From positions 640,077 through 704,076 of the forward strand of contig NW_009799101.1 in assembly GCF_000213175.1 (NCBI RefSeq): DNA of 64,000 nt, written 5' to 3'. Positions 23,955 to 36,465 of this stretch are shown one piece after another. Numbering within the stretch: position 1 is the stretch's first letter; the number at the start of each line of letters is the position of its first letter. The notes beneath the pieces were generated by a model that saw nothing but the letters and a program-made list of their open reading frames with translations, was not told the DNA's origin and did not search any database. The position numbers were made by a program, and so were the translations under genes. The stretch comes from Neurospora tetrasperma FGSC 2508 (taxonomy: Eukaryota; Ascomycota; Sordariomycetes; Sordariales; Sordariaceae).

Positions 23955-26690
23955 AGTATATAACGAACAAGGCTTTCCTAATATATATCGGCCGCGCTAA
24001 ACGTTATAAATATGATTAATATACCCAATACTTTAATATAAGTACGAAGTTTACAGCTTTTCCGTATTTAGTATAGTTGTATACCGCGTATCGTATTAGC
24101 AAATCGAACAATTGAATAAAGTAACCGTTAGGCTTCCGGAGCATTAAATTGAACCGCTTCCCTCAATACTTCAATACTAGCTAGACACTTATTATTTATA
24201 CTATTACAATTAGACTATATGAAAAACTAGCTTTTTAAATTAGCCTATTAACGTATTATAATATTGAAGATAACGAAAGGAAACCGGTAGTATCGAATAA
24301 ATCGCCTATTATACTATTTAAATATATACTAAATATAATTATTATATTTAATCGAACGGATTCAAGGTTTAATAAAGTCGGTTTGCCCTCGGGAATAGAG
24401 TATTAAAAATACTTATAATAGGATAAATTAAATTCTATCCTAATTTCTTATAGCGGTATTATATAAGGGACCGGGTTTAATATAAATTTGAATTGGAGGA
24501 TACTGCCCAAAAGCGGGTTGGACTAGTATATTAGCTGGATTTTGAATATTAGCCGGAATAGGCTATCCCCCTAATATTTAATAAAATTATTCTATATCTA
24601 TTTAGTTAGCTATAAAGTTGGGAAGGGCAGCAACTTCTAGTTTAAAAGCATTTTCCCTCATATTCTCTATTCTTATTATCGCCGTCCAAATTGAGATCCT
24701 TATCATCGGGAAATCATCGGAGTTAATATCATAAATAATCAAATCATTATATACATTACTATTAGGAAGCTATTCAAACTTATTAAAGCGGCCCTCAATA
24801 ATCTTGATATTTCGATATCCAAGGTAATTTCCCCTAAGGAAATAGAGCTAGGTACGAATATTATTAACGTTAACGATTATAGCCTATCTAATTCGTCGGG
24901 CGGTACGGGGTTTATCCTTAGGTCTACAAAGCCGAAGGATTATAATATCGAAGTCGCAGGGAAATAGGGGTAGCTAGTAATAAATATAGCTAATATCCTA
25001 TAAAAAGTTAATAATATAGCCTAAATATTTATATCAGGATCCTTTAATAACCTAGATATTAATAAATATATATACCCGGGTAATAAATTATTCCTCGATT
25101 TGGTTAAGCTCTAGCAATTCGGTAGGAATATTCCCGAAGTCTAAATAGTTATCCGTATTAAAATAATAAGAATTACTAAATACTCTTCTATTATTATAAA
25201 TATAATACTACCGGTAATAACTATTAACTATATATATTTTAAACTACTACTTGTTATACTATAGGTAATACTCTATAACGTCCTATCTTTAAACTTCTTC
25301 GAATACCTTAACTATATTAAAGTCGATATTAGGAATAGCTTTGGCTAGGAGGTCTTAAAGTCCTTAATATAGCGGGTCCCGTTCAAATTCGATACCGGTA
25401 AATTTAGAAAATTATCGAGGTAGTAATAGAAATGGTAGTACAAATTATTCAAAGTCGGGATAAACATCTTATTAAATAAGACCACAATATACTTAATATT
25501 ATATTAAAAAATAGGGTAGTAGCGGTCTATAATTATCAAAAGGTAGAGAAGGATTATAATAATACAAATTACAATATTCCTTCTCTTTATTATTATTAAT
25601 ATCGAAGAATAACCCCCGTGTAAATACCCTTCAATAATATATATAGAATTTATTCTCGAAGTCGATATTACTATATAGTATACCTAGCTGGTAATATCTA
25701 TAAAAGTTAGATTCAATATACCTATCTACTATAGCCTAGGTAATATTATATGGTCGGTAAAAGAAATAGTTATTCTCTAGGTTTGAGTTTGAGTCTAGAT
25801 TTGAATTTGGGTTAGGGTTTTAACCAACGTTAGGATCGTAGTTCTCTATATTATCCTCATTTATATTATTATTTAAATTATTATTCCTATTATAAATACT
25901 AGTGTTGTACCTTCTTTAACTTTCGAGGGAAGGGCTAATTAAAATTTATTAATTATTACAATAACGATAGTAATAATTATACCGAATTTGGTTAATCTAG
26001 CGGCGGGCTATAATAATATTAGGAGAGTCCTATATAAAGTATGATGAGCTATATTTATAATTTAAGGTATTTATTATCTTAAATATATTTGTAAATTGTT
26101 GCCTACAGGAAAGAAAGGGGTAATTAAACGTATAATACAATTTCAATCTTAAAGCTATCTATTGATATTAGTAATTCTTTAAAATTATTATACTAATTAA
26201 GCCGGTGCCGGGGCTAGTACTAGGGCTGATACTAAGGGTTTTTAGTACAGTATTAGTATAAGGGGTACTATAAGGGGAAGTATAGGTAGTACAATAAGTA
26301 ATACTATAGGTAGAAATAGCTATAGTACCCGCTCTAACAATTTATCGAATTCTTCTTTACGGGTATCTATCCGACTAAGTTGGTACTGTTGGTTTAGAAT
26401 TAGAGCAATAACTTAACGGGGCTAAGGGTATAATTAAAGTAGTCGAAGTAATAAATGTCTTAGTAAAGAAGGGCCTCGAGGCTAAAGTTAAAATTGAGGC
26501 TGAATTTGAAATTAAAGTCTTGGAGCGGGCCGTAGTATCCTGGAAGGAGATTGTTCGGCGGCATCTCTTTTATACTATATAGTCTATTAATAATATTAGT
26601 TATTTGGAGTAAACTAACCGATACTATTTAAGTCGTATCTATAACCCTCCGCGGTTCGGATTATAGTATTACCTATTACTAAATATCCTA
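23955..26690 (+). pseudogene. Family U gene, 3' part (after Gypsy A)
   Basis: This is the plus-strand continuation of 12620-15471. Readable blocks include VISPKEIELGTNIINVNDYSLS (24820-24885) and KVKIEAEFEIKVLERAVV (26480-26535), and the end near RIYNPPRFGL (26640). Around 26200-26330 the DNA is a low-complexity GT-rich run that can be read as Gly/Ser/Thr-rich or Val/Leu/Gln-rich in different frames. The 3' end and flank match 4640-5690. No family is recognised. Breaks are of the RIP type. Confidence 0.5.
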
Positions 26691-26799
26691 TTCACCCATA
26701 GATAGTAAGATAATACAATATACTAGGTTTATAGTAGGATTTACGTACTTTAAAGGATTCATTATTAAATAAATAGCACCGGTTAATTAGTAAAGGGAA

Positions 26800-27300
26800 T
26801 ATTGGATAGGGATAGAGGGGGATTCGACAGAGGTATATACTTACCTCTATTTATTTATTGCAGTATTCTCTACAATTCTGCACGAATTTAGTGGGATTTC
26901 GCTTATTAGCAAACTCGATATCGGGTTTATATTAATAATACGTTTTATAATATCTAGTACGTATATTTATAATAATAATAAAAGGAAAGATATACAAGCC
27001 CCTAAAATAAATAGATAGAAACTAACGAAAAGGAAACCCCTAGAGAAAAGGAAACCCCTAGAGAAAAGGAAACCCCTAGAGAAAAGGAAATCCCCCACAC
27101 CTGCGATGATGTGTCAGTAATAGTAAGCAGATGGATGGGAAGGAGAGAATTGACTTAATAAACGGGATCTGGAAAGTGGGATCCACATCCACTATCGAAT
27201 TCAAGGCAATACCCAGTCCTGGATTTTCGTTAACTTTCTTTATAGGGTAGAGTTTTGGGTTGTTAATTAGTAGGACGGTAATAGCGATAATAATAATTAT
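26800..27300. other. Boundary region with less mutated core
   Basis: It contains the 18-bp tandem repeat at 27027-27098 and a CpA/TpG-normal island at 27100-27240 with no recognised coding content. The MULE remnant begins near 27300. Confidence 0.5.
27027..27098. repeat. 18-bp tandem repeat, four units
   Basis: Four units of GAAAAGGAAACCCCTAGA start at 27027, 27045, 27063 and 27081. The first three are nearly identical and the last runs out into CCCCC. They are hardly touched by RIP. Confidence 0.9.
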
Positions 27301-28475
27301 TCGCGTACCCAGTTCTTTTTAAGGTAATTAACAATGTTACAATTGATATACTATACGTAGCGTTATCGTTGGATATTAGGGAAGGTCTGGTCGATTGTAC
27401 TAGTAAGCTGGGTATTACTATCGGTAATAGCTACTACTGGGTAAGGGATTTCAAGGTTATTGGCCGCTTCCCTAATATACTTTATTAAGAAACCAAACCC
27501 CTCGTCTCTCTCGTTATTTAAAAGCGCTTGAAAGACTAGCAATAAAGTCTTTTCTAGGGTAAGAACCACGCCCTAAATAAGAGGAAGGTTATATCGGTTG
27601 GTCTTATACATTATATTAATCAAAAGAATATATAGAAACCTAAATTATATTCGATGCTACCGGTTAGTAACCTAGAAGGTATAGTATAGTATATTTTTAT
27701 CCCTTTCGAAGGTCTTATATTTAAATGTAATATTCGACTTTTTCTATAATTTTTAAATAAACGTTTAGGTATTGTTATATCCCTCTCGAAGGTTATAACG
27801 GGCAATTTAGTATATATTATCGAAATTACTATAAGTCTAGGGTATTTTAGGATACTTATCTTTTATAGTAGTAAAGATAGTTAGTATTGTAAGGTTGTAC
27901 TGCAATAGGAGGTTACCCAAAAAAATATTTACTCTAGGGTTAACCTCGTAATCCCAAACTATAGTATAAAATATAAAGTAGCCTTCTAACGTATATAATA
28001 GGGGATAACCAAGGTATATTAAATCTATTGCCCGGGCAATCCACTTCTACCCTATCTTCTTTTTAATTTGTAGTACGATTCTAAAGGGATAGTAGCGCGC
28101 CTTCTTTCGTAATATAGACCTCCTCTTTGAATTTTAGTTCTATACTAGTAGTAAATAGTAACTAGCGTGGTCGCAAAGAAAGATAGTCTTAATAATAGAA
28201 CCGTCTTCTTCATAGCCCGGCTTCTTAAGTTTGTAACTACGCTAAATTATAATACTAAAGCGATAGCGACGATAAAAATTAATAAAGTATATAAATAGTT
28301 TATTGTAGTCTTCAATTAAGTCGAGGGAGAAGAAGGGATTATTTACTAGTACGGTCTAAGTAATATCGGATTCGAAGGAAGCGTTAGAAGCGAAGGTACT
28401 AATTGAAGAGTCCGACGCGCGATGGCGAGGGCGTTAGGGGGCCGACGTACGAGGGCGCTTATTGGAGGAAGGCAT
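27300..28475 (-). pseudogene. MULE (Mutator-like) transposase, N-terminal two thirds
   Basis: The minus strand has a start codon at 28475 (MPSSNKRPRTSAP...) and a Ser/Pro/Arg-rich N terminus. A Cys/His zinc-binding (FAR1/FLYWCH-type) stretch follows around 28200-28000. The start of the DDE domain contains YPVVAITDSNTQL (27440-27400), where the Asp of ITD is the expected first catalytic acid, and RYVQYINCNIVNYL, the degraded HIN.N signature. After about 27300 the similarity stops, so the C-terminal catalytic part is missing. Stops in the frame (for example after NLI near 28020 and in the IYLGYP stretch) sit at expected Gln or Trp codons. MULE transposases excise and insert their own DNA. This copy is dead. 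Confidence 0.75.
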
Positions 28476-28639
28476 CTACAGCAATCAATCAATATAAAAA
28501 TCAATTAAATATAACAACTTTACGTACGCTGAAGGTATTATTAATAGGTATAGAGTACTAGTATAAATATATATAAATTACTAGAGTACTAGCGCTAATT
28601 GGTGGTGTAACTGTATACAAAGTACTGGTGCAAATGGCC

Positions 28640-28790
28640 GTGTGAAAAAGAGTGAAAGAAATGACTAAGTTAGAGGGGATATTGCGTATATTGAAAAGAC
28701 GAAATTTTGCGGGTAAAAACGGGATTTACAATGTCAAGTATCATCAGCTGAACCGCCCCATTTTCCTTGTAGAGGTGGATACATGTAAGT
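28640..28790 (-). mobile_element. Fragment related to the hAT-like MITE at 44855-45379
   Basis: The reverse complement of this stretch matches 44905-45040 inside the 525-bp MITE, sharing TGACATTG, TCCCGTTTTT, AAATTTCGT and AGTTAGTCATTT blocks in the same order. The terminal repeat of the MITE is not present, so this is a fragment. LINE copy B abuts it at about 28790. The 80-codon plus-strand open frame at 28652-28894 runs across this junction and is probably not a gene. Confidence 0.6.
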
Positions 28791-29757
28791 TTTTGGGGGG
28801 TGTGGGGAGGTTAACTCAAAAAAAAGGATACGGAGTTTATAGGAAGCCGAAACGAAGTAAGTCTTATTGGCAACGATCTTACGAAAGGTATTAGGACTAA
28901 TAAATTTCTAATTAGATTTTAAGACTGTGGCGAAATTTAAAGTATAATGGAAGTAAGGGATTTTATAAATGATACTATACGAATTAATATAAAGATTTAG
29001 AACGATCGAAGGGATATAGATACTAATTTTAGGGGATTTAGAGGTCCGGATTATTATTAAAAATATAAAAAACTATTACGGGCTCTAGGTAAATTAGAAT
29101 TATAAAATTAAGAGAAATTGTAGAGCCTAAAGACGCTTCCGGGGAGGAGACTTTAAAGTCGGAGGTAAAGTCGATCGGATTAGGACGGTTACAATTAGAG
29201 GAAACTATTTTAGAGGATACTATAATAGGGAAGAAGGAGAGTGAGGAAATTAAAAAGGGGTACCGTAGGAAGGATTATATAATTAGAAGAAAAAGCCTAT
29301 ATATCATTATAAATAAAGGTGGAATTGAGGGGTAGGAAGTAAAGAGACGGAGTGGAGGTAAATATAAATAAGGGACGAAGCGGAGGAATAGGAATATGAA
29401 TAGGAAAATAGGATAGAGAAGCGGGAGGAAGGTAGGGGAGGAAGTAATAAGGGTTGTAACGGAAAAACAGTAAGGGAAAGCGGCGTCCTTAACTTTAGTC
29501 CTATTATTCTTATTATTCTAATATTAAAATAATAAAATAAAGGAAGAAACAAAATTAGTTCGCTCTAGCAGTGGGTGAGAACTATTATAGCTATAGGTAA
29601 AGGAGGAATAGTATAGGCAAACTACAATTGAAATAGAGCTAGGGGTTTTCATCCGGCGGCGCTTAACGCCGTACGGTTTTCCCCTCCAGAGAACCGGAGA
29701 AGGACCCCATACCAATAAGGCGCTATAGCTATATAGTAAGGGTAAAAGAATATTATT
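28790..29757 (+). mobile_element. LINE copy B, 5'-truncated 3' end
   Basis: About 1 kb matching, in inverted orientation, the 3' part of LINE copies C (45883-46860) and D (54866-55780). It ends in the conserved AGTAAGGGTAAAAGAATATT terminus followed by a short (ATT)n tail (29750-29768), a typical non-LTR 3' end. Severe 5' truncation is the usual outcome of target-primed reverse transcription. A conserved GC-rich stem-loop, CGGCG/CGCCG around CTTAA, lies near 29655. No target duplication could be confirmed. Confidence 0.82.
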
Positions 29758-29773
29758 ATTATTATTGTTCTAC

Positions 29774-31000
29774 CTAGTTAATATCCAGATATTCGTTAAT
29801 AATTAAGGTAATTTCGCTAGGATATTGCTCGACCTTAGTAGTATACTTTTTACTTATAGCCTTTATACGGCTAATGTGGATGCGGTAATTAGGGTTATGT
29901 TCAGGTAGGCGATAGTGGCATTTACCGTTCTCTCTATAGTAGTAAAAGTAAATGAAATTTGATAGAAATATAATTTTACTATTGCTTTCCGAATTGCTAA
30001 TAAAATGTGTATATTCGCTAGAAGTACTTCGAACCAATGATAATTAGTAAAGCGTATAATATAATTCTATTAGATTGTTAATAAAATATGCTATACCCCT
30101 ATATATTATTATTATAGCGGTATCCGAGTTGAGGAAGGCTTAGAAAAGGGAATATAAGTCTATAAAATATAGGGGTCCTAGGACTATCAATAGGTCTCCA
30201 TCTTCTTAGTTACTATATTATTCTTATTACTATTACTATTATTATTTTTTACAATTGGCCGATTTAGTCCTTATTTTTAAAATCTATAATAGAATTTCGG
30301 CTATATATATATTTAATAGTAGTAACTGTCGGATAGTACAATTTTTTAATATCTCCAACTATTTTAATAGGCGTTAAATATCAATTATAAATCTCCCGTC
30401 TTAACTACGTAAAATACTTAGAATTTCTACCTATACCTTATACTACTTCTGTGAGCGCTTATTAATAATAATATATAAGTTGATAGCGAAATAAAAATAC
30501 AATAAAAATTCGTATTAATTATAGTAATAATAGATCAATTCTAATATATTAGAAATAAGGTTACGGGTTACTGTACTTCAAGAAAATTCTAATTCTTATT
30601 CGATTTATTTAACTTATTTATTTATAGAGTTTTTTTCGAATATAATTATCACCGGTTCTTATATTTCTCGATCGAATTCGCGCTTATTATATTTGAGATT
30701 AAATTATAGCTATTCTTCGTCGAACCCAATAGAAAGAATATTATCGGCATTTATTAGATCTTTTAATCTATATTAGATATTTGTAATATCTATACCTTCA
30801 AAAATATCATCTTAATTAATAATACCTTAGTTAATTATTAGTATTGTATTTTATTCAAATAATCAGACCCAACTCACCCTCACCGTTACCCTTATTATTA
30901 ATATCCTCCTAATTACTATTATTATTATCGTATACTACGCTTATATTAAATATAATTGTATTATTGTTTCTATCGATTAGCGGAGTAAAATTTAATAAAT
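29774..31000 (-). pseudogene. Unrecognised coding relic
   Basis: The minus strand reads as decayed coding sequence. An 87-residue open segment lies at 29774-30037 (ends SEITLIINEYLDIN), and further runs such as ADNILSIGFDEE and KYNKREFDREIQEPVIIIFE lie near 30740-30650. Stops fall mainly at expected Gln codons, as RIP would produce. No domain or family is recognised. It begins just past the 3' tail of LINE copy B, which may have inserted downstream of or into it. Confidence 0.4.
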
Positions 31001-33000
31001 TTAGTTTTGAACGCTAAGGTTGACTATTAGTAGGTTGATATAGGTAGATCCTGGGTAGGGGTATACATTTACTATAACGAATCCTAAGTAGTAGTAGTCT
31101 ATTGATAATACAATTTATTTATAAGGGGGGGTTATTGTGTTTGTTTGCTTTAATCCTCCGACTAAGTATAGTAGGGTTGTTACCTAGGTAGTTTTGAGAT
31201 ATACAACTAAATATAGAAGTTGAAGATAATGAGAATCAAAATATAAAAGTTAGATTTAAAGGGGAGAGTTAAATTTATTAAATAAAATTCTATAAGGTTG
31301 CTTACGAGTTTAATGAAGGTATATTCTAGAAATTAAAACCCTATTCTACTTTATTATCATAGATAGGTATTTATTCAATACAATATAATATATAAATTGT
31401 ATACTATAGTAAATAATTGGTCGTATGCCGTTTAGTATATTAAAGTCTAAATAAACCCTTTCCTATATTAAGCGACCCGACCCTTATTAATCCCTTACTA
31501 AAATAGGGTACTTTATATTCACTATTTAAATAAATCCCTCTAGTTAACGGCCTTCTAAACTTACCCTATACCGACCGTAAATCAATATTAAGCTTTCATT
31601 ACTATATTTACTTATAGTTATTATTATTAATGGTACCCTGCTATTTTATTTAGTTTTTTGAAATTATTCACGAATAGAAAAAGTATTAAAATAGTACCGC
31701 TATTGATAATACTCTACCGTTTAATTATATAATACTATTTACTAGCCGATTGCGGTGGGTAAAATGTAGTTATTTGTGTAGCGCCCCGCGGTCTAGCTGA
31801 ATTCTGGTATATTTACGCCGGTCAAAATAAATTGGTAGGTAATTATTAAGTAAATAGAGGAATAGTTACTTATTAAAAAGTTTAATACCCTACTATATTA
31901 TTTCAATTTTCCAATAAACTAGAAGGCAGTAGAACTATTATAATTATATCCACTAGCCGCTATATTATTCCGTTTTGATAATCCTAAAGTACTGTGTAGT
32001 TTGGACTAGTAATTAGGTAAATACAAATCTCGACCCGCCTTCTCCCCTCCTCAACTTCCTCCTCTCCTTAATTTCCTCCTTCTCTAACTTTCTTCCCCTT
32101 CGATTCCGTTAACTAATAAATTGAACCGGTACTCGTATTTTGAATAAGATTAACTAGCTTACGATTATTACTACTAAGTCTACTTCCTACTTTATAAGTT
32201 ATTTTAGACTACAATTATTGTAAATATTACCCTAGTCTAACTAACTATATATATAATTATAACTAATAATCATTTAAATAGAAGGTTTAAGCTTTATAAA
32301 AACGAAACGGAAACCTACTTCTTTAATAAGGAGGATTATTAGCTTTGAGGGTTATTAAAATAATACCTGTAATAACTTTTATAAGGATGAATATTTCGAC
32401 TATAAATATAAGTAATATATAGAATAGCCTATTGATAATATATTTATATTGCTTTCTAATATAAGCTATACTTAGCCTATATAAGTATTTAATTATACGT
32501 AAGTGCCTAATTATACCCAATAGCGTTTGGATACTACTAGTACTTATAAATAGGCTTTTAAAGTATAAAAATAAGTAAACTTATTATTCATACTCCTATT
32601 AGTATATAATATTCATATTTATAATAGAGTTAGCGCTATACTAATCTACTAATTAAATTGAACCTTCGTATTGTAGTTAAAAAGATTCTAAAAAAGAATT
32701 ACGCTAAATTAAGTACAACTACTTTAATCGACCCCTTAATTAAAGATTCTTAGGAGATAAATTATTAAGCGCTCTGTTAACTACCCCGTTAATCTATTCC
32801 TACCCTTGATATAATATTATATAGCCGTTACAAATAATGATATTAGTAATAATATACGGGCTAAAATATTATACTTCGCTTAGACTTTCCATAAGACCTA
32901 TTAAACTTCTTATTTAATAGTAAGGATAGTAATATATTAAATTACTATAGTACTAACTTATAGAAATACCAAATTTAATTACTAAACCGCTAGCTATTTC
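31000..33000. other. AT-rich DNA, nothing recognised
   Basis: No convincing coding relic, terminal repeat or RNA gene was seen in this 2 kb. It has a CT-rich run at 32037-32105 and a somewhat less mutated patch near 31740-31830. The 65-codon minus-strand open frame at 32323-32520 has no recognisable features. Confidence 0.45.
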
Positions 33001-33044
33001 CTCCCCGGTATCCCTAATAATAACCTCCTATTAGTTATAGTTCC

Positions 33045-33195
33045 GGTAAAGGCTAATTTCCCCCCCCTCCTAATTAAGGCTAATTCCCCCCTCCGCTTCC
33101 TAATTGTCATCGTAGCCAGTTTCCCCCACCTTCTGGTTATAGTTGTGGCTAATTTCCCCCTCCTCCTAGTCAAAGCCAATTTCCCTCCTAATAGC
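33045..33195. repeat. Imperfect tandem repeat in family P
   Basis: Four to five degenerate units of about 27-38 bp share GCTAATTTCCCCC and CCTCCTAGT-like cores. They give a Lys/Arg-rich spurious frame on the minus strand. Confidence 0.6.
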
Positions 33196-34328
33196 TATTT
33201 TCCTTTTATGATTAATAAAATTAATAGGATTAGTAAGTCTAATAAAATTAATAAAGCCAGCCAACCCTACAATAATAAAGCAAAAAGAAAATTATACCCC
33301 CTTAGAAAAGGAAGTAACCCTCGTCTTAATAAATACGTAATAACTGGAATATAATTATTAGAAGCGAATTCGGTACATTATATCTTATGTCTATCAAAAA
33401 ATTAATAAGTAAATTCGTTAATAAGAGGAAAAGGTTTGCTAAAAAGCTGTGCGTATTCGCTTAGCTAACGAAGCCGAGTAACGTCGCCTCCAAGCCGAAT
33501 AATATTACTAAAATACTGAGCGTACCCGTTTAATTAACAAAACCGAGTAACGTCGCTAAGCTGAGTAATATCGCCTTTAAACCGAGAAAGAAAAAGCCCG
33601 ACTAAACGAAGAAGATTATCTTAGTAAATTATTCGGAAAGGTTAAAAATAAGGCAAAATAAAAGAAGTATAAAGAAGCGTAGAAGAAAGTTAAATAGGAT
33701 AAGGGTAAATTAATTGACCTTAATAATAAGTTGGACGAATTCTTTAATTTAAATAAATTTTCTAATCTAAACAAAGAATAAAAAATAGGAGAGCGTTTAA
33801 CTAAAAGGATTCGTACTTTATAAAAGAGTAAGAATAAAAATAAAAGAGTACTACTCCTACTATTATTCTTTAATAAACCTAAACTAAAACCTAAACCTAG
33901 TACTATACCTAATATTTAGAAGCCGTCTACTATAACTCCCAAGAATTAGACTGGGTATTTAGTAATAGGTATTGAAAGTATATTTTTAATTATTAAAATT
34001 AATAAAAGTGAAAATAATAATAACCTTAATAATATTAGTACTCCTAGTATTTTCGAGTACAAAGAGTTTTATTCTAATATTCCTAGCCCTTCCAATACTC
34101 CCGGCCCTTCTAATACTCCTAGTCCTCCTCTATCTAATATATTTAGTACTCTTAATAATTAGGATTTTAGCAATTTTTATACTCTTAATCCCTTCGATAA
34201 CAAAGAGTTTCATTCCAATACTCCTAATCCATCCAGTGCTCCTAGTCCATCTAATCCATTTAGTCCATCTAGTCTATTTAGTCGTAGTAGTAGCGGCCGT
34301 AGTAGCCGATAGCTAGAAAGGCCTATTC

Positions 34329-34402
<74 letters not shown>
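34329..34402. repeat. (AGT)n trinucleotide array
   Basis: About 24 uninterrupted AGT units. In the family P frame they encode a poly-serine run, so the array probably arose inside coding sequence. Confidence 0.95.
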
Positions 34403-36465
34403 TCAAATACTAGAAATTGCCGAAGGTATAACGGTACTAGGCGTCTAGAAGACGTATACCTAAAGTATTTTTATAAACCGACCTATACTAGTCTTTGGAG
34501 TCCTTAAGAGACTAGCGTACCTTCCTATTTATAATATAACCCTATTACCGACGATTACTATTATATCCCCGACCCTAATCTCCTATTAACCCCTCTATAT
34601 ATTAATATTCCTTGAAGTATTATTATACCTAAGGATAATCCAATTGAAATTAATAAAATTAATAAGGAAGTCCGATAATCGTTATTCTTATTCTACTATA
34701 ATTAATTCGCTAACTCTATTATTAAATAAGTATATAATTTCTAAATCGACTCTCAAAAAAGTAGGTTCAAGAATCTTTGCTAATATATATTGGATACCTA
34801 TTGTACCTTAAAGTCTTATTACCTTATTATTATTAAATAATTATTTTTTAATAATATTATTTTAAATGATTGGTATATTCTAGTATATAATTTCAATAAC
34901 TCCGAGGATAAAGTTATATTTAAATAAATAATCTTAAGCTGGATTAATAAATATACCTTCGATTAAATCTATTCCTATATTACTAAGTATATTAATTACG
35001 AAGCTACTTTTAGTAATAATGAATCCCTTACTTAGTTTTACCTTGAAATTGAACTTTAGGATATAGGTGTAGTATAATTTAAGGTTATTGAATTTAAATA
35101 GGCTATAAATAAAAACCATTAACCTAGTAAAGCCTAGGTTATTAATAAGAACCTTCGTTAGGAAATACGTAAAAAGTACAAGAGTTTGCCTTTCTCTCCA
35201 AGGTATAAAGGCGTTAAACGAAATTAATTTATTAATATACCTTTAGAGTTCGTACCTAAAGTTATTCAGCTAATAAAAGCGCTTAACTTAAATTATTTCG
35301 AAGATACTCTTATTAATATTAATAAACTACCTCCTCTACAGAAGATCGATAATTACCCTATAATTAATAAATAGCGCTTTATACCCGTAGAGGAGCCTAA
35401 TATATTTAGCCTAGCCTATCCCGATAATAGAGGCTACAATAATATTAGAAGTGGCGGCCGTAGATACTATAAGGATAGGATTGGCTATAGTTACTAAGGT
35501 AGCTATATGATTATTACGGTTATAATTAGGGATATAGTGCTAGTTCCTAGGGTAGATACGAGAACTATAACCAAAACTATAATAGTGGCTATAATATTAC
35601 CTATTAAGGTACTTATTAAGGCTATTATAGCGGTTCATATAGTAGTTATTATAGCGATCCTCAATATAATTATAGCAGTCAATATAACTATCAATAAAGT
35701 GGCTATAGTAACTATAAAGGCTATAGCGGTTAACAAGGTAGCTATAGTGGTTAATATAGCAGTTATTTTAATAATTAGTAAGGTAATTAATAAAGTAGTT
35801 ATAAATAAGACTATTGAAATATAGGTATAGGCAGGGGTAATTATAATTAAAACTAAACCTATAAATATACCCCTATTCGGTCTAAATTCAAATACTAGCG
35901 CTAGGTTAATAGTTATAGCCGTCGTAACATCCTTAGCGAAGCTATACTACCTCCCAATCTACGAAATAGATATTGTAAATAACTACTATCTAATAACCCT
36001 AGTCCTCCTAGTCCTATCGCCCCCATTAGTAGTTATAGTGGTTATAGTAGTTATAGTAGTTATAGTAATCCTCCCAATAATTATAGTAGTCGTAGTAATT
36101 GTAGTAATCAGGGTAATCCTCCTACTGGTCCTCCCACTAGTCCTCCCAGTAGTTATAGTAGTTGGGGTACTTAGAGTGGTCCTCCCGGTAATTGAAGTGT
36201 TCCTCCTGGCCCTTCCGGCCCCCCCCGGTAATTATAGTAGTTGTAGTAGTCGTAATAGTCGTAGTGGTTGTAGTAGTCGTAGTAATTATAATAAATAACT
36301 ATTCTCGAAGGTCGCTAATATTACTCTACCTATTCCCAGGCGTACTCGTATACTAACTACATTAGGCTCTAATAGTATACTTATTACTACAATATTAGAA
36401 TTTGAGACTTTAGCTAGTATAAAATCCTTATACCTTTCAATTATTAGTATTTTTATTAGGTTTAT

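Larger units (their letters stand above)
33000..36290 (+). pseudogene. Family P gene, copy 1 (low-complexity-rich, unrecognised)
   Basis: A long plus-strand relic. It begins with imperfect repeats reading like (V)KANFPPLL (33045-33190) and is followed by a charged Glu/Arg/Lys/Gln-rich stretch suggestive of coiled coil (33420-33850) and a Ser/Pro/Asn-rich stretch (33900-34310). After a poly-Ser run encoded by the AGT array (34329-34402) comes a more globular part (34430-35400). The tail is Gly/Tyr/Ser/Asn-rich (35400-36290) and ends Pro/Gly-rich. The globular part resembles 60000-60720 on the minus strand (for example YNQFANSIIK versus YSNQFASQIIK, and TFSNNES versus TFSNKEY). Stops are RIP-like. 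The tail resembles RNA-binding or prion-like low-complexity regions, but the family is unknown and a mobile-element protein cannot be excluded. Confidence 0.5.

Noticed and set aside
29307-29715. Minus-strand frames of 81 and 63 codons
   Set aside because: They are antisense to LINE copy B and correspond to the same antisense frame seen in copy D.
34008-34316. 102-codon hydrophobic frame rich in Leu/Val
   Set aside because: It is an out-of-frame reading of the Ser/Pro/Asn-rich part of family P and not a membrane protein.
35507-36298. Val/Ile-rich frames (105 and 86 codons)
   Set aside because: They are frame-shadows of the Gly/Tyr/Ser-rich tail of family P, generated by repeated TATAGT/GTAGT triplets.
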